From contig JABLXY010000002.1 of assembly GCA_013177795.1 (NCBI GenBank), positions 496,001 to 560,000 of the forward strand: a stretch of DNA of 64,000 nt. The letters are read 5' to 3'. How positions within the stretch are numbered: the stretch's first letter is position 1; every line of letters begins with the position of its first letter. Shown here piece after piece: positions 51,351-60,898 of this stretch. The DNA comes from Syntrophaceae bacterium. GTDB taxonomy: Bacteria > Desulfobacterota > Syntrophia > Syntrophales > UBA2192. The notes under the pieces were generated by a model that did no database searches, had not been told where the DNA came from, and worked only from the letters and a program-made list of their open reading frames with translations. The position numbers were made by a program, and so were the translations under genes.

Positions 51351-52343
51351 ATGAAGACAAGGCGCCTGGGAAAGGGCGGGCCCGCGGTGTCCGCCATGGG
51401 GCTGGGCTGCATGGGGATGTCGGAATTCTACGGGCCGCGCGACGAGGCGGAATCCGTCGCCGTGATTCACCGGGCCCTCGACCTCGGGGTCAACCTGCTC
51501 GACACGGCGGATGTCTACGGGCCTCACACGAACGAGGAACTCGTCGGACGGGCCATCCGGGGCCGCAGGCAGGAGGTGTTCCTGGCCACGAAGTTCGGCA
51601 TCCTGCGAAGCGCCGACCCGGCCTACCGGGGCGTCTGCGGCAGGCCCGAGTACGTCCGTTCGGCCTGCGAGGCGAGCCTGAAGCGCCTCGGCGTCGACGT
51701 CATCGACCTGTACTACCAGCACCGGGTGGACCCGGAGGTGCCCATCGAGGAGACCGTCGGGGCCATGTCCCGGCTCGTGCAGGAGGGCAAGGTCCGCTTC
51801 CTCGGGCTCTCCGAGGCAGGCCCGGAGACGATCCGCAGGGCCCACGCGGTGCATCCCATCACGGCCCTCCAGAGCGAGTATTCCCTCTGGACGAGGGACC
51901 ACGAGGTCGGGTCCCTGCCGGTCTGCCGGGAGCTCGGGATCGGGTTTGTGGCCTACAGCCCCCTGGGGCGGGGTTTTCTGACAGGGACGATCCCGGGGCC
52001 CGAGGCGCTGTCCGCCGACGATTTCCGGCGCACCAACCCCCGGTTCCAGGAGGAGAACTTCCGGAAGAACCTGGCCCTGGCGGACCGGATCCGGCAGATG
52101 GCCAACGGCAAGGGCTGCACGCCGGCGCAGCTGGCCCTCGCCTGGGTGCTTTCCCGGGGCGAGGACATCATCCCCATCCCGGGGACGAAGCGCCGAAGGT
52201 GGCTGGAGGAGAACGTGGCGGCCCTCGAGGTGACCCTCACGGAGGAAGACCGGCTGCACCTCGAGACGATCGCCCCGAGGGGAGTCGCCGCCGGCGAGCG
52301 CTACGGCGAGGCCATGATGAGCATCCTGCGAAAGGCAACGTGA
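51351..52343 (+). CDS. Aldo/keto reductase
   Basis: A 330-residue (beta/alpha)8 NADPH-dependent oxidoreductase. The catalytic tetrad is visible: Asp and Tyr in [17 protein letters not shown], Lys in FLATKFG and His in YYQHRVDP. Nucleotide-binding segments are [12 protein letters not shown] and [16 protein letters not shown]. It resembles the AKR13/YakC-type group (aldehyde reductases). Start at the ATG after GGGGAGGAG. It is coupled to the YbjQ gene. Confidence 0.88.
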   Translation: MKTRRLGKGGPAVSAMGLGCMGMSEFYGPRDEAESVAVIHRALDLGVNLLDTADVYGPHTNEELVGRAIRGRRQEVFLATKFGILRSADPAYRGVCGRPEYVRSACEASLKRLGVDVIDLYYQHRVDPEVPIEETVGAMSRLVQEGKVRFLGLSEAGPETIRRAHAVHPITALQSEYSLWTRDHEVGSLPVCRELGIGFVAYSPLGRGFLTGTIPGPEALSADDFRRTNPRFQEENFRKNLALADRIRQMANGKGCTPAQLALAWVLSRGEDIIPIPGTKRRRWLEENVAALEVTLTEEDRLHLETIAPRGVAAGERYGEAMMSILRKAT

Positions 52344-52437
52344 GCGGAAGCGCGGGCCACAGCCCGGACGCCGGGGCCGTGAGAAGGGCCCTTGCGCGCC
52401 GGCAGGGATCTATTGTCCCGAGCAGCCGGCCGGGATC

Positions 52438-52484
52438 AAAAAGGAGGAGGGCTGCCGCAAAACCCCTCGGCGGAAGCCCTCCTT
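52438..52484 (-). terminator. Minus-oriented terminator-like hairpin
   Basis: AGGAGGGCT (52445-52453) pairs with AGCCCTCCT (52475-52483), with an inner GCCG/CGGC stem. On the minus strand it runs into TTTTT (52442-52438). Both flanking genes are on the plus strand, so it would stop antisense transcription, or act as a weak plus-strand terminator after the reductase. Confidence 0.5.
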
Positions 52485-52650
52485 ATATGGGACCATCCCC
52501 CCGGGCCGCGCGCATCCCCGGGGGATGTTGGGTGGTGAAGAGGGGGCGACGGAAACGGGAACCCTCTACGGAACTTGCGTACAACCGATCAGCGAAACAG
52601 GAATGGGGAGGTTCAGGTCCGGGTCAGGCAGTGAGCGTCGATTGGTTGGC

Positions 52651-52667
52651 ATGAATTCGTAATTCAT
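52651..52667. promoter_or_regulatory. Palindromic operator-like site
   Basis: ATGAATT-CGT-AATTCAT is a perfect 7-bp inverted repeat with a 3-base centre in an otherwise GC-rich region, about 135 bases upstream of the cyclase-family start. The size and AT content fit a dimeric regulator site; no regulator gene lies beside it. Confidence 0.4.
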
Positions 52668-52801
52668 TTAAACACATTCTGGGCCCTGCTTGTCAAGCGG
52701 TCTTTTTCGCCGCCGCGGCGGCCATTGCGCAGACCGGCAGCGCCTCATCGGGCGGCGCGGGGAAGCGGGGCCGCCGGGCAACGGCGGGGGGGGGTGGCAT
52801 C

Positions 52802-53584
52802 GTGAACCGAAGGCGGTTTATCGACCTCAGCATTGCGATCGAGTCGGGACTTCCCTGCGACCCTGCCTTCATGGTCCCGAGGATCGACTACGTCACCCAC
52901 GGGCAGGGCGCCGAACAGATGAAGGACTTCTTCGGCGGCGTGACGAAGGAGCAGCTGCCCGGCGGGCTGGGCTGGTCGCTCGAATTCGTCCATCTGACGA
53001 CCCACAGCGGCACCCACCTCGACGCCCCGTGGCACTACCATCCCACCATGGACGGCGGCAAACGCGCCGCCACGATCGACGAGGTCCCCCTGGAGTGGTG
53101 CATGGGGGACGGGGTCGTCCTGGACTTCCGGCACAAGGCGGACGGCGAGCGCATCACCGCGGCGGACGTCCGGGCGGCCCTCGCGAAGATCCGCTACGAG
53201 ATCAAGCCCCTCGACATCGTTCTCATCCAGACGGGTGCGGACGCGGCCTGGGGCACCCCGGAGTACCTCGTGAAGGGGCCGGGCATGGACCGCGAAAGCA
53301 CCCTTTGGCTGCTGGAGAGGGGCGTCAGGGTCGTCGGCATCGATGCCTGGAGCTGGGACAGGCCTCTGCCCTTCCTCGCCGCGGAGTTCAGGCGGACCGG
53401 CGACGCGCGGGTCATCTGGGAGGCCCACTTCGCCGGGATCGAGATCGGGTATTGCCACATGGAGAAGATGGCCAACCTCGCCGCCATCGGCCGGCCCCAC
53501 GGGTTCACGGTCTGCTGCTTCCCCGTCAAGGTGAAGGGGGCCAGCGCCGGGTGGTGCAGACCCGTGGCCATCATCGACGACTGA
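52802..53584 (+). CDS. Cyclase-family (KynB-like) metal-dependent hydrolase
   Basis: A 260-residue protein of the arylformamidase/cyclase family. The metal motif H-x-G-T-H-x-D-x-P-x-H is present as THSGTHLDAPWHYHP, with LDIVLIQTGADAAWGTPEYL and VGIDAWSWDRP further on. Members hydrolyse N-formylkynurenine, isatin or other cyclic amides. The start is the GTG at 52802; GGCGGGGGGGGGTGG lies before it. The Trp-derived substrates of some members are of interest given the Trp-type leader 13 kb away, but no link is shown. Confidence 0.82.
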   Translation: MNRRRFIDLSIAIESGLPCDPAFMVPRIDYVTHGQGAEQMKDFFGGVTKEQLPGGLGWSLEFVHLTTHSGTHLDAPWHYHPTMDGGKRAATIDEVPLEWCMGDGVVLDFRHKADGERITAADVRAALAKIRYEIKPLDIVLIQTGADAAWGTPEYLVKGPGMDRESTLWLLERGVRVVGIDAWSWDRPLPFLAAEFRRTGDARVIWEAHFAGIEIGYCHMEKMANLAAIGRPHGFTVCCFPVKVKGASAGWCRPVAIIDD

Positions 53585-53729
53585 CCGTCCGGTGACCGAA
53601 GGTGCAACCGGCCACTCCTGCCCTCTGCCGGCCCCGGGAAAACGAAGGATTGTCCCGCGGCGGGGAATGTGCTATGGGAGCGAAACGGCGTCCGGCGCAC
53701 GGACCCCGACTGAAGGAGAGCGAACGGAC

Positions 53730-54098
53730 ATGGACGACACGCCACAGCGAAAGGTCAAGGTGAACCTGCAAAACCTCTACAGGGAAGAGATGTACACGGA
53801 CATGCGCACGGCGGCCCTGCGCCAGCTCACGCCCGTCAAGCCCAACGGGGAGATCGACAAGACGCGGAAGTTCCTCTTCGTGGGGCAGACCAACATCATG
53901 TCACCCCAGGGGCCCCTGCCGGTGCAGTTCCCCATCGACGCCAAGAACCTCCAGGAGGCCGCCGAGAAGTTCCCCGAGGTCATGGACCAGTTCCTGACGA
54001 AGCTGGCCGAGGAGATCAAGGAGGCACAGCGCCAGGAGCAGTCCCGCATCATCGTCCCGGAGAACAAGCTCGCGGACCCGAAGATCATTCTGAAGTAG
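53730..54098 (+). CDS. Conserved hypothetical cytosolic protein, 122 residues
   Basis: A soluble protein beginning MDDTPQRKVKVNLQNLYREE, with VKPNGEIDKTRKFLFVGQTN, PLPVQFPIDAKNLQEAAEKF and a charged C-terminal helix (EEIKEAQRQEQSRIIVPENK). No known motif. GAAGGAGAG precedes the ATG. Short proteins of this kind occur widely in Desulfobacterota genomes as orphans. Confidence 0.6.
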   Translation: MDDTPQRKVKVNLQNLYREEMYTDMRTAALRQLTPVKPNGEIDKTRKFLFVGQTNIMSPQGPLPVQFPIDAKNLQEAAEKFPEVMDQFLTKLAEEIKEAQRQEQSRIIVPENKLADPKIILK

Positions 54099-54200
54099 GC
54101 GGGCTAGAGGCGAGCGGCGAAAGGCCCCCCGGTTGATGACCTTTCCTGCCGGATGCGCCCTGCCGCCTTGAGCTGCCTGCTCCCTGCCGAAGGGTGACAC

Positions 54201-54623
54201 ATGCTGAACCGTGAAAGGACGATAGAGGTCCTGACCCGCTGGAACGAGGCGTGGAACGACCACGATCTCGACCGCGTCATGGAACTGCTGCACGACGATG
54301 TGGAGTTCGAGAACTGGACCGGCGGGCGCGTGAAGGGCAAGGCGGCCCTCCGGGAAGCCTGGGCGCCCTGGTTTGCGAATCACGGCGGCTTCCGCTTCAC
54401 CACGGAGGACCTGTTCGTCGACGAGAAGGCCGAGAAGGTCCTGTTCCGGTGGACGCTCGATTGGCCTTCGGCCGAGAAGGGCTTCGAGGGCAGGCCCGAG
54501 CGCAGGCGCGGCGTCGATGTCATGCACTTCTCCGGCGGCAGGATCATCAGCAAGTACACCTACTCCAAGACCACCCTGGAGATCGGCGGCAAGCGCGTGA
54601 GGCTCGCCGCCGCAAGCCCTTGA
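54201..54623 (+). CDS. NTF2-like / SnoaL-like protein
   Basis: A 140-residue cone-fold protein: VLTRWNEAWNDHDLDRVMEL, LHDDVEFENWTGGRVKGKAA, then RRRGVDVMHFSGGRIISKYT. This is the pattern of nuclear transport factor 2-like/SnoaL-like proteins, which include isomerases and small-molecule binding proteins. No catalytic residues can be assigned with confidence. Convergent with the MFS transporter gene. Confidence 0.8.
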   Translation: MLNRERTIEVLTRWNEAWNDHDLDRVMELLHDDVEFENWTGGRVKGKAALREAWAPWFANHGGFRFTTEDLFVDEKAEKVLFRWTLDWPSAEKGFEGRPERRRGVDVMHFSGGRIISKYTYSKTTLEIGGKRVRLAAASP

Positions 54624-54660
54624 GCCGTTTCCCCCGCACAGAAACCGGTGATTCCCGTCT

Positions 54661-55896
54661 TCAGGCTTTCGGCCTGTTGAGCAAGTCCCGCCCGCGCGTG
54701 GCATGGAACAGCAGGGCGGCGCTGCCCACGATCAGCACCAGCAGGGCGCTCGAGAAGAAGTAGACGGCGCCCAGAGACCAGCGGGTCGACACCCAGCCGA
54801 CGAGGTAGACCGCCAGCGCACCCACGCCGAAGATGAGGATCGCCGCCAGGCCGTACCCCGTGCTGCGCCACCGGGGCGGCGTGAAGGCGGCAATCAGGCT
54901 GTTCTCGACGGGCTGGATCCCCAGGGCGAAAAACACGTAGGCCGCAGCCGCGGCGACGAGGAACTGCTCCGTGAGCAGTGCCATGAGCAGCGCCAGGGGC
55001 AAAATGGCCGCATTGAAGACGATGTAGAGCCTTCTGAGCTCGTGGCGGTCGGCCACCCGGCCGCCCCAGAGCTGGCCGAAGATCCCCGCGACGTAGATGG
55101 CGGACGTGAGGGTCGCCGCGGCCATGGTCGACGTGGCGGCGACGACGGGGATGTCGAGCAGGTCGTGCAGGGCCCTGGCCAAAAACCCCGCCTCGAACTC
55201 CAGGTGCGCGGGCAGGGCCACGATGTTGATCCGGTAGACGAGCCCGCCGAGCAGGACGATCCAGAAGAAGAGGATGACGATTCCCGCGGGGAAGGCGCCG
55301 TTGTTCGCCCTGCCGGCCGCCGCGTCGCTCTCGTGCGCGACGGGCGTCTCGTCGAGCCGGGTCAGCAGCAGCGCTGACCCGCACGCGAGGCTCACGGCGC
55401 CCATCACGGCGTAGGCGACCTTCCAGCCCGCCAGCCAGTTCATGAGACCCGCCAGGAAGGGGCCCACGATAAGACCAATGGTCCCGGCCACGCTGAAGAG
55501 GCCCAGGCCCGTGCCCCGGTTCTTCATCCCGCGGGAGATGAGACCCATGCCCGCGGGGTGGCTGATGCAGCAGAAGGCGCCGATGACGGCCAGTGACCAC
55601 AGGATCCCCGACGGGGTCGTGGAGAGGGCCGTGAGGAAGGACCCCGCGGCGCAGCCGAAGAACCCGATGATGAGGGCCAGCCGGTTGCTCGTGTGATCGG
55701 CGAAAACGCCCCAGGGCAGGGCGCCGAGGCCGAAGAGGAGATACATCGGGAACCCGAGGGCCAGCACGTCCTTGAGCTCCATGCCCAGGGAGAGGGTCAG
55801 CGGGATGGCGAGCGCGGGGAAGGCGATCTCGTAGAAATGGAAGAGGAAGTGCGACGCCACGGGGAACAGGAGGATTTTCTTTTCGTTGTCCATCAT
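54661..55896 (-). CDS. Major facilitator superfamily transporter
   Basis: A 411-residue inner-membrane protein with about 12 TM helices. The MFS motif A equivalents are GVFADHTSNRLALI (loop 2-3) and GGRVADRHELRRLY (loop 8-9). The layout resembles fosmidomycin-resistance or sugar/drug antiporters. Its ATG overlaps the stop of the lactate permease gene by four bases (ATGA), so the two are translated together and may handle related organic acids. The substrate is unknown. Confidence 0.82.
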   Translation of the reverse strand: MMDNEKKILLFPVASHFLFHFYEIAFPALAIPLTLSLGMELKDVLALGFPMYLLFGLGALPWGVFADHTSNRLALIIGFFGCAAGSFLTALSTTPSGILWSLAVIGAFCCISHPAGMGLISRGMKNRGTGLGLFSVAGTIGLIVGPFLAGLMNWLAGWKVAYAVMGAVSLACGSALLLTRLDETPVAHESDAAAGRANNGAFPAGIVILFFWIVLLGGLVYRINIVALPAHLEFEAGFLARALHDLLDIPVVAATSTMAAATLTSAIYVAGIFGQLWGGRVADRHELRRLYIVFNAAILPLALLMALLTEQFLVAAAAAYVFFALGIQPVENSLIAAFTPPRWRSTGYGLAAILIFGVGALAVYLVGWVSTRWSLGAVYFFSSALLVLIVGSAALLFHATRGRDLLNRPKA

Positions 55897-57386
55897 CGTG
55901 TCAGCAGGAGGTTCACCGCGAAGACCAGGAGGCCCATCACCGCCGAGTATGCCGCGCAGTACAGGAGCGTCGTGCGGACGATGGCGCGCTCCTCGGACTG
56001 CAGGCCGACCGTCGCCGCCGCGACGGAGATGCTCTGCGGCGAGATCATCTTTCCCGCCGTGGCGCCCGAGGTGTTCGAGGCGGCGATCCAGTGGACATCG
56101 GCGCCGATTCGCTTCGCCGTCTCCCGCTGCAGTTCGCCCAGCAGGATGTTGGAGGCCGTGTCGCTGCCGGTGACAAACGTGCCGATGGCCCCGAGCCCGG
56201 GGGCGATGAGCGGATACGCCTTGCCCGACAGGGCTGCGAGCATCGACGCCGTGGAGGCCACCATGCCCGAGGCGCCCATGATCTTCGCCAGGGCGACGAT
56301 GTTGACGATGGTCCAGGCGCTCCACTTGATCCGGTCGAGGCACTGGACGAAGACCCGGGCGATCCGGGCGGGCGTCAGCCCCTGCAGGAGCGACCCTGCG
56401 ACGGCCGACACGAAGAGAAGCGTGCCCGGTGTCGTGACCCAGTCGATCCGGACGGGGCTTGCGCCCAGGGGCAGCAGGATCGTGAAGGGGGGGTGCTTCA
56501 GGAAATCCAGCGGAAGCACCCGGGTCGCGACGACCAGGGCCAGAAGGACGATGTACGCGGAGAGGGCCGTCAGCAGCCTTGCGCGGTCCCCCGTGAGCCG
56601 CCAGGCCCCGGCGGCTGATTTCCAGGCGATGTAGGCCGCCAGCGATCCCAGCGACCCCGTCACGGCGACGAGCTCGGGCCCGAGCCAGAAGGCCGTGGCG
56701 GTCTGGACGGCCCCGAAGACGATCCCCAGGAAGAAGACTTCGGGCAGCGAGGGGCCGAGCCCCCGGGCCCCCCCGTTGCCGATCAGCGCGAGGACGAGGG
56801 GCACGAGGATGCTGAAGGGAAGGAGCTGCAGGGCCACGAACCGGGTCAGCAGGGGAAGGTCGAGCCCCGTGATCTGGGCGAGCACGATGACGGGGATCCC
56901 GAGAGCGCCGAAGGCGACGGGGACCGAGTTGGCCACCAGGGCGATCACGGCGGCCCTGATCGGTTCGAACCCCATCGTGATGAGCACGGCCGTGGGAATC
57001 GTGACGGCCGTTCCGAACCCGGCCACGCCCTCCAGAAAGCCGCCGAAGCAGTATGCGATGATGACGGCCTGCACGTTGCGGTCGGGGGAGAGCGTCACCA
57101 GGGTCTCCCGCACGGTTTCCATGGCGCCCGACTCGACACCGGCGAAATAGGTGAACACGGCGGCGAGGATGACCCAGACAATCGGCACGAGGGCGATGAC
57201 GCCGCCCTCGAGGGCCGAGGCGCCGAGCTTTGCAGGAACCATCTCCCAGACGGACAGGGCGAGGCCGGCCGTGAGGGCGAGCCCTGCAAGCGTCACGAAG
57301 TGCGACTTGACCCTCGTCACGGTCAGGCCCGCGAACAGCAGGACCAGGGGTAGCGTGCCCAGCAGGCCGGGCGTTAGGCTGTCCAT
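55893..57386 (-). CDS. L-lactate permease family transporter
   Basis: A 497-residue protein with about 12-13 TM helices. Family marks are FGGFLEGVAGFGTAVTIPTA near residue 115, SVPVAFGALGIPVI, and near the C-terminus GTFVTGSDTASNILLGELQR and IAASNTSGATAGKMISPQSI. LctP-family permeases take up lactate or glycolate with protons. The ATG at 57386 is the first in the conserved region. It is the upstream gene of a pair with the MFS transporter. It diverges from the CDF gene. Confidence 0.9.
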   Translation of the reverse strand: MDSLTPGLLGTLPLVLLFAGLTVTRVKSHFVTLAGLALTAGLALSVWEMVPAKLGASALEGGVIALVPIVWVILAAVFTYFAGVESGAMETVRETLVTLSPDRNVQAVIIAYCFGGFLEGVAGFGTAVTIPTAVLITMGFEPIRAAVIALVANSVPVAFGALGIPVIVLAQITGLDLPLLTRFVALQLLPFSILVPLVLALIGNGGARGLGPSLPEVFFLGIVFGAVQTATAFWLGPELVAVTGSLGSLAAYIAWKSAAGAWRLTGDRARLLTALSAYIVLLALVVATRVLPLDFLKHPPFTILLPLGASPVRIDWVTTPGTLLFVSAVAGSLLQGLTPARIARVFVQCLDRIKWSAWTIVNIVALAKIMGASGMVASTASMLAALSGKAYPLIAPGLGAIGTFVTGSDTASNILLGELQRETAKRIGADVHWIAASNTSGATAGKMISPQSISVAAATVGLQSEERAIVRTTLLYCAAYSAVMGLLVFAVNLLLTR

Positions 57387-57530
57387 GTCCGTCTGCGCCC
57401 CGGGAAGCGGAATTGTCTCGAACCATACGGGAGAGGCCCTGAAAAAGCAAGGCGCAAGAGCGGGAAATTCGCTTCCCAGGGCCCCGTCCGTCGTGTATGA
57501 TCGGTCCGGCACGGTGAGGGGCGCCTTCCC

Positions 57531-58520
57531 ATGGACCCGGAGAGACGAAAAAAAAGGGTTGCGCTGCTGTCGGTCTTCTCCAACGCGACGCTCGTCGCGC
57601 TGAAGCTCGCCGTGGGCCTCGCGATCGGCGCCGTTTCCGTCCTGTCCGAGGCGATTCACTCCGCCGTCGATCTCGTCGCCTCGGGCATTGCCTGGTATTC
57701 CGTGCGCACCTCCGCCATCCCCGCCGACCGGGAGCACCCCTGGGGGCACGGCAAGGTCGAGAACATGTCGGGCACCGTCGAGGCCCTCCTGATCTTTTTG
57801 GCCGCAGGGTGGATCGTCTACGAGGCCGTGGGGAAGATCATCCGTCCCGAGCCCCTCGACATGGCCGCCTGGGGCGCGGCCGTCATGCTCCTGTCGGCCG
57901 CGGTCAACACCGCCGTCTCGCGGATGCTGTTCCGGGTGGGCCGGGAGACCGATTCGGTGGCCCTCATCGCCGACGGGTGGCACCTCCGCACCGACGTGTA
58001 CACGTCGGCCGGGGTCATGGCGGGCCTGGGCGCCATCTGGGCCGCGTCGCACGTCGCACCCGGCGTGGACCTCAACTGGGTGGACCCCGCGGCGGCCCTC
58101 GCCGTGGCCGTGCTCATCGTCAAGGCGGCGTGGGACCTGACGAGGCGCTCCGCTCGCGACCTGCTGGACGTGCGGCTGCCCGGCGACGAGGTCGCCTGGG
58201 TGGAGCGCCTGATCCGGGAGTACGGGCCGGCCGTGAAGGGGTTCCACCAGCTGCGGACCCGCAAGTCCGGGCATTTCCGCTTCGTCGAGTTCCACGTCAA
58301 GGTGGACCCCGCGATGACCGTCGAGGCCTCCCACCGCATCACGCAGGAGCTGACCCGGGAGATCCGGGAACGCTTCCCGGGTGCGAGCGTCACGATCCAT
58401 GTCGAGCCCTGCGACGGTGCCTGCAGCGACCGGTGCGTCGAGGGCTGCCTGCTGGACGGGGCGCAGCGCGGCGCCGCAGCGGCCCGCCGGGCGGCGGGCG
58501 GCTCCCCGCCGGGAGGCTGA
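57531..58520 (+). CDS. Cation diffusion facilitator transporter with Cys-rich tail
   Basis: A 329-residue metal/H+ antiporter: TM helices over about 12-200 with metal-site motifs HSAVDLVAS (TM2) and HLRTDVYTS (TM5), then a ferredoxin-like cytosolic CDF domain (about 205-295, FVEFHVKVDPAMTVEASHRI). Zn, Fe, Co or Mn export is typical. The C-terminal extension contains C-x3-C-x3-C-x3-C (PCDGACSDRCVEGC), not usual for CDF proteins, which could bind metal or a cluster and regulate activity. Confidence 0.88.
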   Translation: MDPERRKKRVALLSVFSNATLVALKLAVGLAIGAVSVLSEAIHSAVDLVASGIAWYSVRTSAIPADREHPWGHGKVENMSGTVEALLIFLAAGWIVYEAVGKIIRPEPLDMAAWGAAVMLLSAAVNTAVSRMLFRVGRETDSVALIADGWHLRTDVYTSAGVMAGLGAIWAASHVAPGVDLNWVDPAAALAVAVLIVKAAWDLTRRSARDLLDVRLPGDEVAWVERLIREYGPAVKGFHQLRTRKSGHFRFVEFHVKVDPAMTVEASHRITQELTREIRERFPGASVTIHVEPCDGACSDRCVEGCLLDGAQRGAAAARRAAGGSPPGG

Positions 58521-58604
58521 GGCGGCCCCGCGGTCCGCGGTTCCATTCCCGTCCGAATTCTGCTACCCTGTGAGCGCATGAGGGATGACCCGGAGGGCAA
58601 AGAG

Positions 58605-59060
58605 ATGAGAAAGAGCGCCGTTGCGGCCTGGCTGATCATTCCGGCGGTCCTGGTTTCCGGCTGCGCCTCCCTGTTCTGGATGGGGGAGAAGCCGCGCGTC
58701 GACATCGTGAACATCACGCCCAAGGAGATGCGGCTCCTGGAGCAGACGTTCCTCATGGAGCTGCGCATCCAGAACCCCACGGACACCGATCTGGACGTCA
58801 ACGGCCTGTCCTTCGAGCTCGAGATCAACGGGCAGCCCTTCGCCCGGGGGGTCTCCAACCAGAGGGTGACGATCGAGCGCCTCAGCACGAAAGTCGTCCA
58901 GGTGGAGGCCTACACGGGGCTCACGAGCATCCTGCGGCAGCTCTCGGAGGCCGGCAAGGGCGGCTACGCCTCGGGGTTCACGTACCGTCTCAGGGGCTCC
59001 GTGCACTCGGGCTCCCCCGCCATGCGGATCCCCTTCGACGAGAAGGGCGAATTCAAGTGA
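58605..59060 (+). CDS. LEA type 2 (WHy-domain) lipoprotein
   Basis: A 151-residue lipoprotein (lipobox VLVSGCASL) with one LEA-2/WHy domain: RVDIVNITPKEMRLLEQTFL, LRIQNPTDTDLDVNGLSFEL, then RGVSNQRVTIERLSTKVVQV. Such domains bind to or sit on the envelope under desiccation or stress. The ATG at 58605 follows GGAGG and gives a proper signal peptide; an upstream ATG at 58578 is less likely. Confidence 0.8.
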   Translation: MRKSAVAAWLIIPAVLVSGCASLFWMGEKPRVDIVNITPKEMRLLEQTFLMELRIQNPTDTDLDVNGLSFELEINGQPFARGVSNQRVTIERLSTKVVQVEAYTGLTSILRQLSEAGKGGYASGFTYRLRGSVHSGSPAMRIPFDEKGEFK

Positions 59061-59440
59061 GGCCTGCACCCCCGCCCCTGCGCCCGCAGTGCTTCGCCGG
59101 GTTGACCCGCGCCCGTGCGTAACCGCCCGGACTCGTCCTTTTTTGCCTGCCCGCGTCCGTCAGTCTCTCCTGCCCGCCTCACCCGTCCGGCTCGGCACGG
59201 TGTCCCGCCCTCGGGACCCCCTGGCCGGGGCTCTTCTCGACCGTCGTCCTGTTTCCCTCCCGTCGGGCCGATCGTCCCACGATGCCCGTGTTCATCCCCC
59301 CGACGGGGCCCCCGGGGCCGTGGCGCGGCGAGTCCTCAACTAAATCGAAAATCGTCCGACAAGTAACAGTGGATTCTTTTCCGGGGCGGACGGGTATGCC
59401 GATGCGGCGCCAGCCCGCCGTCGGACAGGGAGCGCAGAAG
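59061..59440. other. 380-base intergenic region before the first trypsin-like protease
   Basis: No supported gene. Mostly GC-rich; an AT-rich patch (59338-59376) near the right end is the likely promoter region of the protease, but I cannot draw a clear -35/-10 pair. A longer in-frame open region exists upstream of the chosen protease start. Confidence 0.4.
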
Positions 59441-60721
59441 ATGCTGAAGATCCTCATCGGCCTCGTCCTGGTCCTGCTTTTCTTCGTCGTCCTCTTCTTC
59501 AACCGGCTTCGGGACGCGCTGCAGACCGGCGGCATGGCCGTCCTGCTGGCGATCATCCTGGGGATGTCGGGCGCGGCGGCATGGCTGGGCTTCATGGACG
59601 GCGGCAAGGGCATGCAGCGCACCGCGGCAGCGCCGGCGAAACCGGCGAGACTCCCGGCGGCCGAGGCGCCCCTGCAGACCGTCGTCGTCCCGGGCGATTC
59701 CCTCCCTGCCGGGCCGGCGAGGGAGGCCCCGGCGGGCGAGGGCCTCCTGAGCGTGCAGGAGATCTACGAGCGGGTCAGCCCTTCCGTCGTCGTGGTCTAC
59801 AACCTGGGCGAATCCGGTCAGGTGCGGGGGCACGGGACGGGGTTCTTCATCGAGCCCTGGGGGATGGTCGCGACCAACTACCACGTCGTCGAGGGGGCTT
59901 CGTCCCTGCGGATCAAGACCAAGAGCGGCGCGACGATGGACATCCGGGGCGTCGCGGCCTCGGATGCGGCCAATGACGTCGTCATCCTGTCGGCCGTCGT
60001 GCCCGTCGACAGCCTCCCCACCCTGCGGATGACCGCCTCGCTGCCCAGGGTGGGGGAGAAGATCGTCGTGATCGGCACGCCCTATCACCCCCAGCTGGCC
60101 CAGACCATCACCGACGGGCTCGTCTCCGCGATCCGCCCGGTGCCGGGAGGCAAACGCCTGATCCAGATCTCGGCGCCCATCTCGCCGGGCTCGAGCGGGA
60201 GCCCCGTGGTGAACATGAGGGGGGACGTCGTCGGCATCGCGACGCGTGTCCACCGCCAGGCCTCCCACATCGGGATCGCCGTGCCCGGGGAGATCCTCGC
60301 GGGCCTGACCCCTTCCGCCCCGCTTCCCGTGGCAAACCTCCCCGTCCTCTACGCCGGGCAGTCCCTGACGGTGGAACCGGCGCCGCAGCCGGGGGATGCG
60401 CAGCGCAGGCTGGAGCAGGAGCGGCAGAGGGCCCTGGAGCAGCAGGCCCGCATCCAGGAGGAGCGCCGGAAGTGGCGCGAGCAGCAGATCGGGGAAGCGA
60501 CCGACCTGCTGGACAAGGCGCGGCACAACCTGAGCTTCGACCGCTACGAGCTGGCCTTCAGCCAGTACGAGAAGGCCCTGCAGATCTTCCGGGGCATCGG
60601 GGACACGCAGGGCATGGTCGTCTGCCTCGAGCAGATGGGCGGCATCATGCACCGCAGGGGCCGGCCCGACATCGCCCAGGAATACCTGCGCCAGGCGGCC
60701 TCGCTGAGGGGCCGGATCTAG
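59441..60721 (+). CDS. Membrane-anchored trypsin-like serine protease with TPR-like tail
   Basis: A 426-residue protein: two TM helices in a hairpin (about 3-20 and 32-50), a linker, and a trypsin-like domain (about 105-310) with the triad His148 (TNYHVVEG), Asp179 (AANDVVIL) and Ser252 (SPGSSGSPVV). There is no PDZ domain. A coiled coil (about 320-355) and TPR-like helices (LSFDRYELAFSQYEKALQIF) close it. It belongs to the HtrA-like fold. The start is the ATG after AGGGAG. The membrane module is shared with the next gene. Confidence 0.8.
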   Translation: MLKILIGLVLVLLFFVVLFFNRLRDALQTGGMAVLLAIILGMSGAAAWLGFMDGGKGMQRTAAAPAKPARLPAAEAPLQTVVVPGDSLPAGPAREAPAGEGLLSVQEIYERVSPSVVVVYNLGESGQVRGHGTGFFIEPWGMVATNYHVVEGASSLRIKTKSGATMDIRGVAASDAANDVVILSAVVPVDSLPTLRMTASLPRVGEKIVVIGTPYHPQLAQTITDGLVSAIRPVPGGKRLIQISAPISPGSSGSPVVNMRGDVVGIATRVHRQASHIGIAVPGEILAGLTPSAPLPVANLPVLYAGQSLTVEPAPQPGDAQRRLEQERQRALEQQARIQEERRKWREQQIGEATDLLDKARHNLSFDRYELAFSQYEKALQIFRGIGDTQGMVVCLEQMGGIMHRRGRPDIAQEYLRQAASLRGRI

Positions 60722-60898
60722 CAACGGGCAAGCCCCGGCGGTTGCCGGGGCGGCGGGAAGCCGATGGATGCCCTGCGGCGGGGGTCTGCCAACCCCTCAT
60801 ATTTCCCTCAATTTTCCCCAAAACGAGCCGATAGTGTCTATGCGGGGCCGCCCCCCGGACAGGGGCCCCGCGGATCACGGCCTTGGATGGGGACCCGG

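Larger units (their letters stand above)
52344..52801. other. 458-base intergenic region with two inverted repeats
   Basis: No supported gene lies here. It holds a minus-oriented hairpin at 52438-52484, an AT-rich palindrome at 52651-52667 and a lower-GC patch (52640-52690) that is the likely promoter or operator area of the cyclase-family gene. Confidence 0.5.

Noticed and set aside
52640-52665. TTGGCATG as a sigma-54 -24 element for the cyclase-family gene
   Set aside because: The GC dinucleotide required 10 bases after the GG is missing.
54661-58400. Very long minus-strand frames that could suggest giant fused proteins
   Set aside because: The MFS and lactate permease genes have good internal starts at 55896 and 57386; the upstream parts are non-coding or antisense to the CDF gene.
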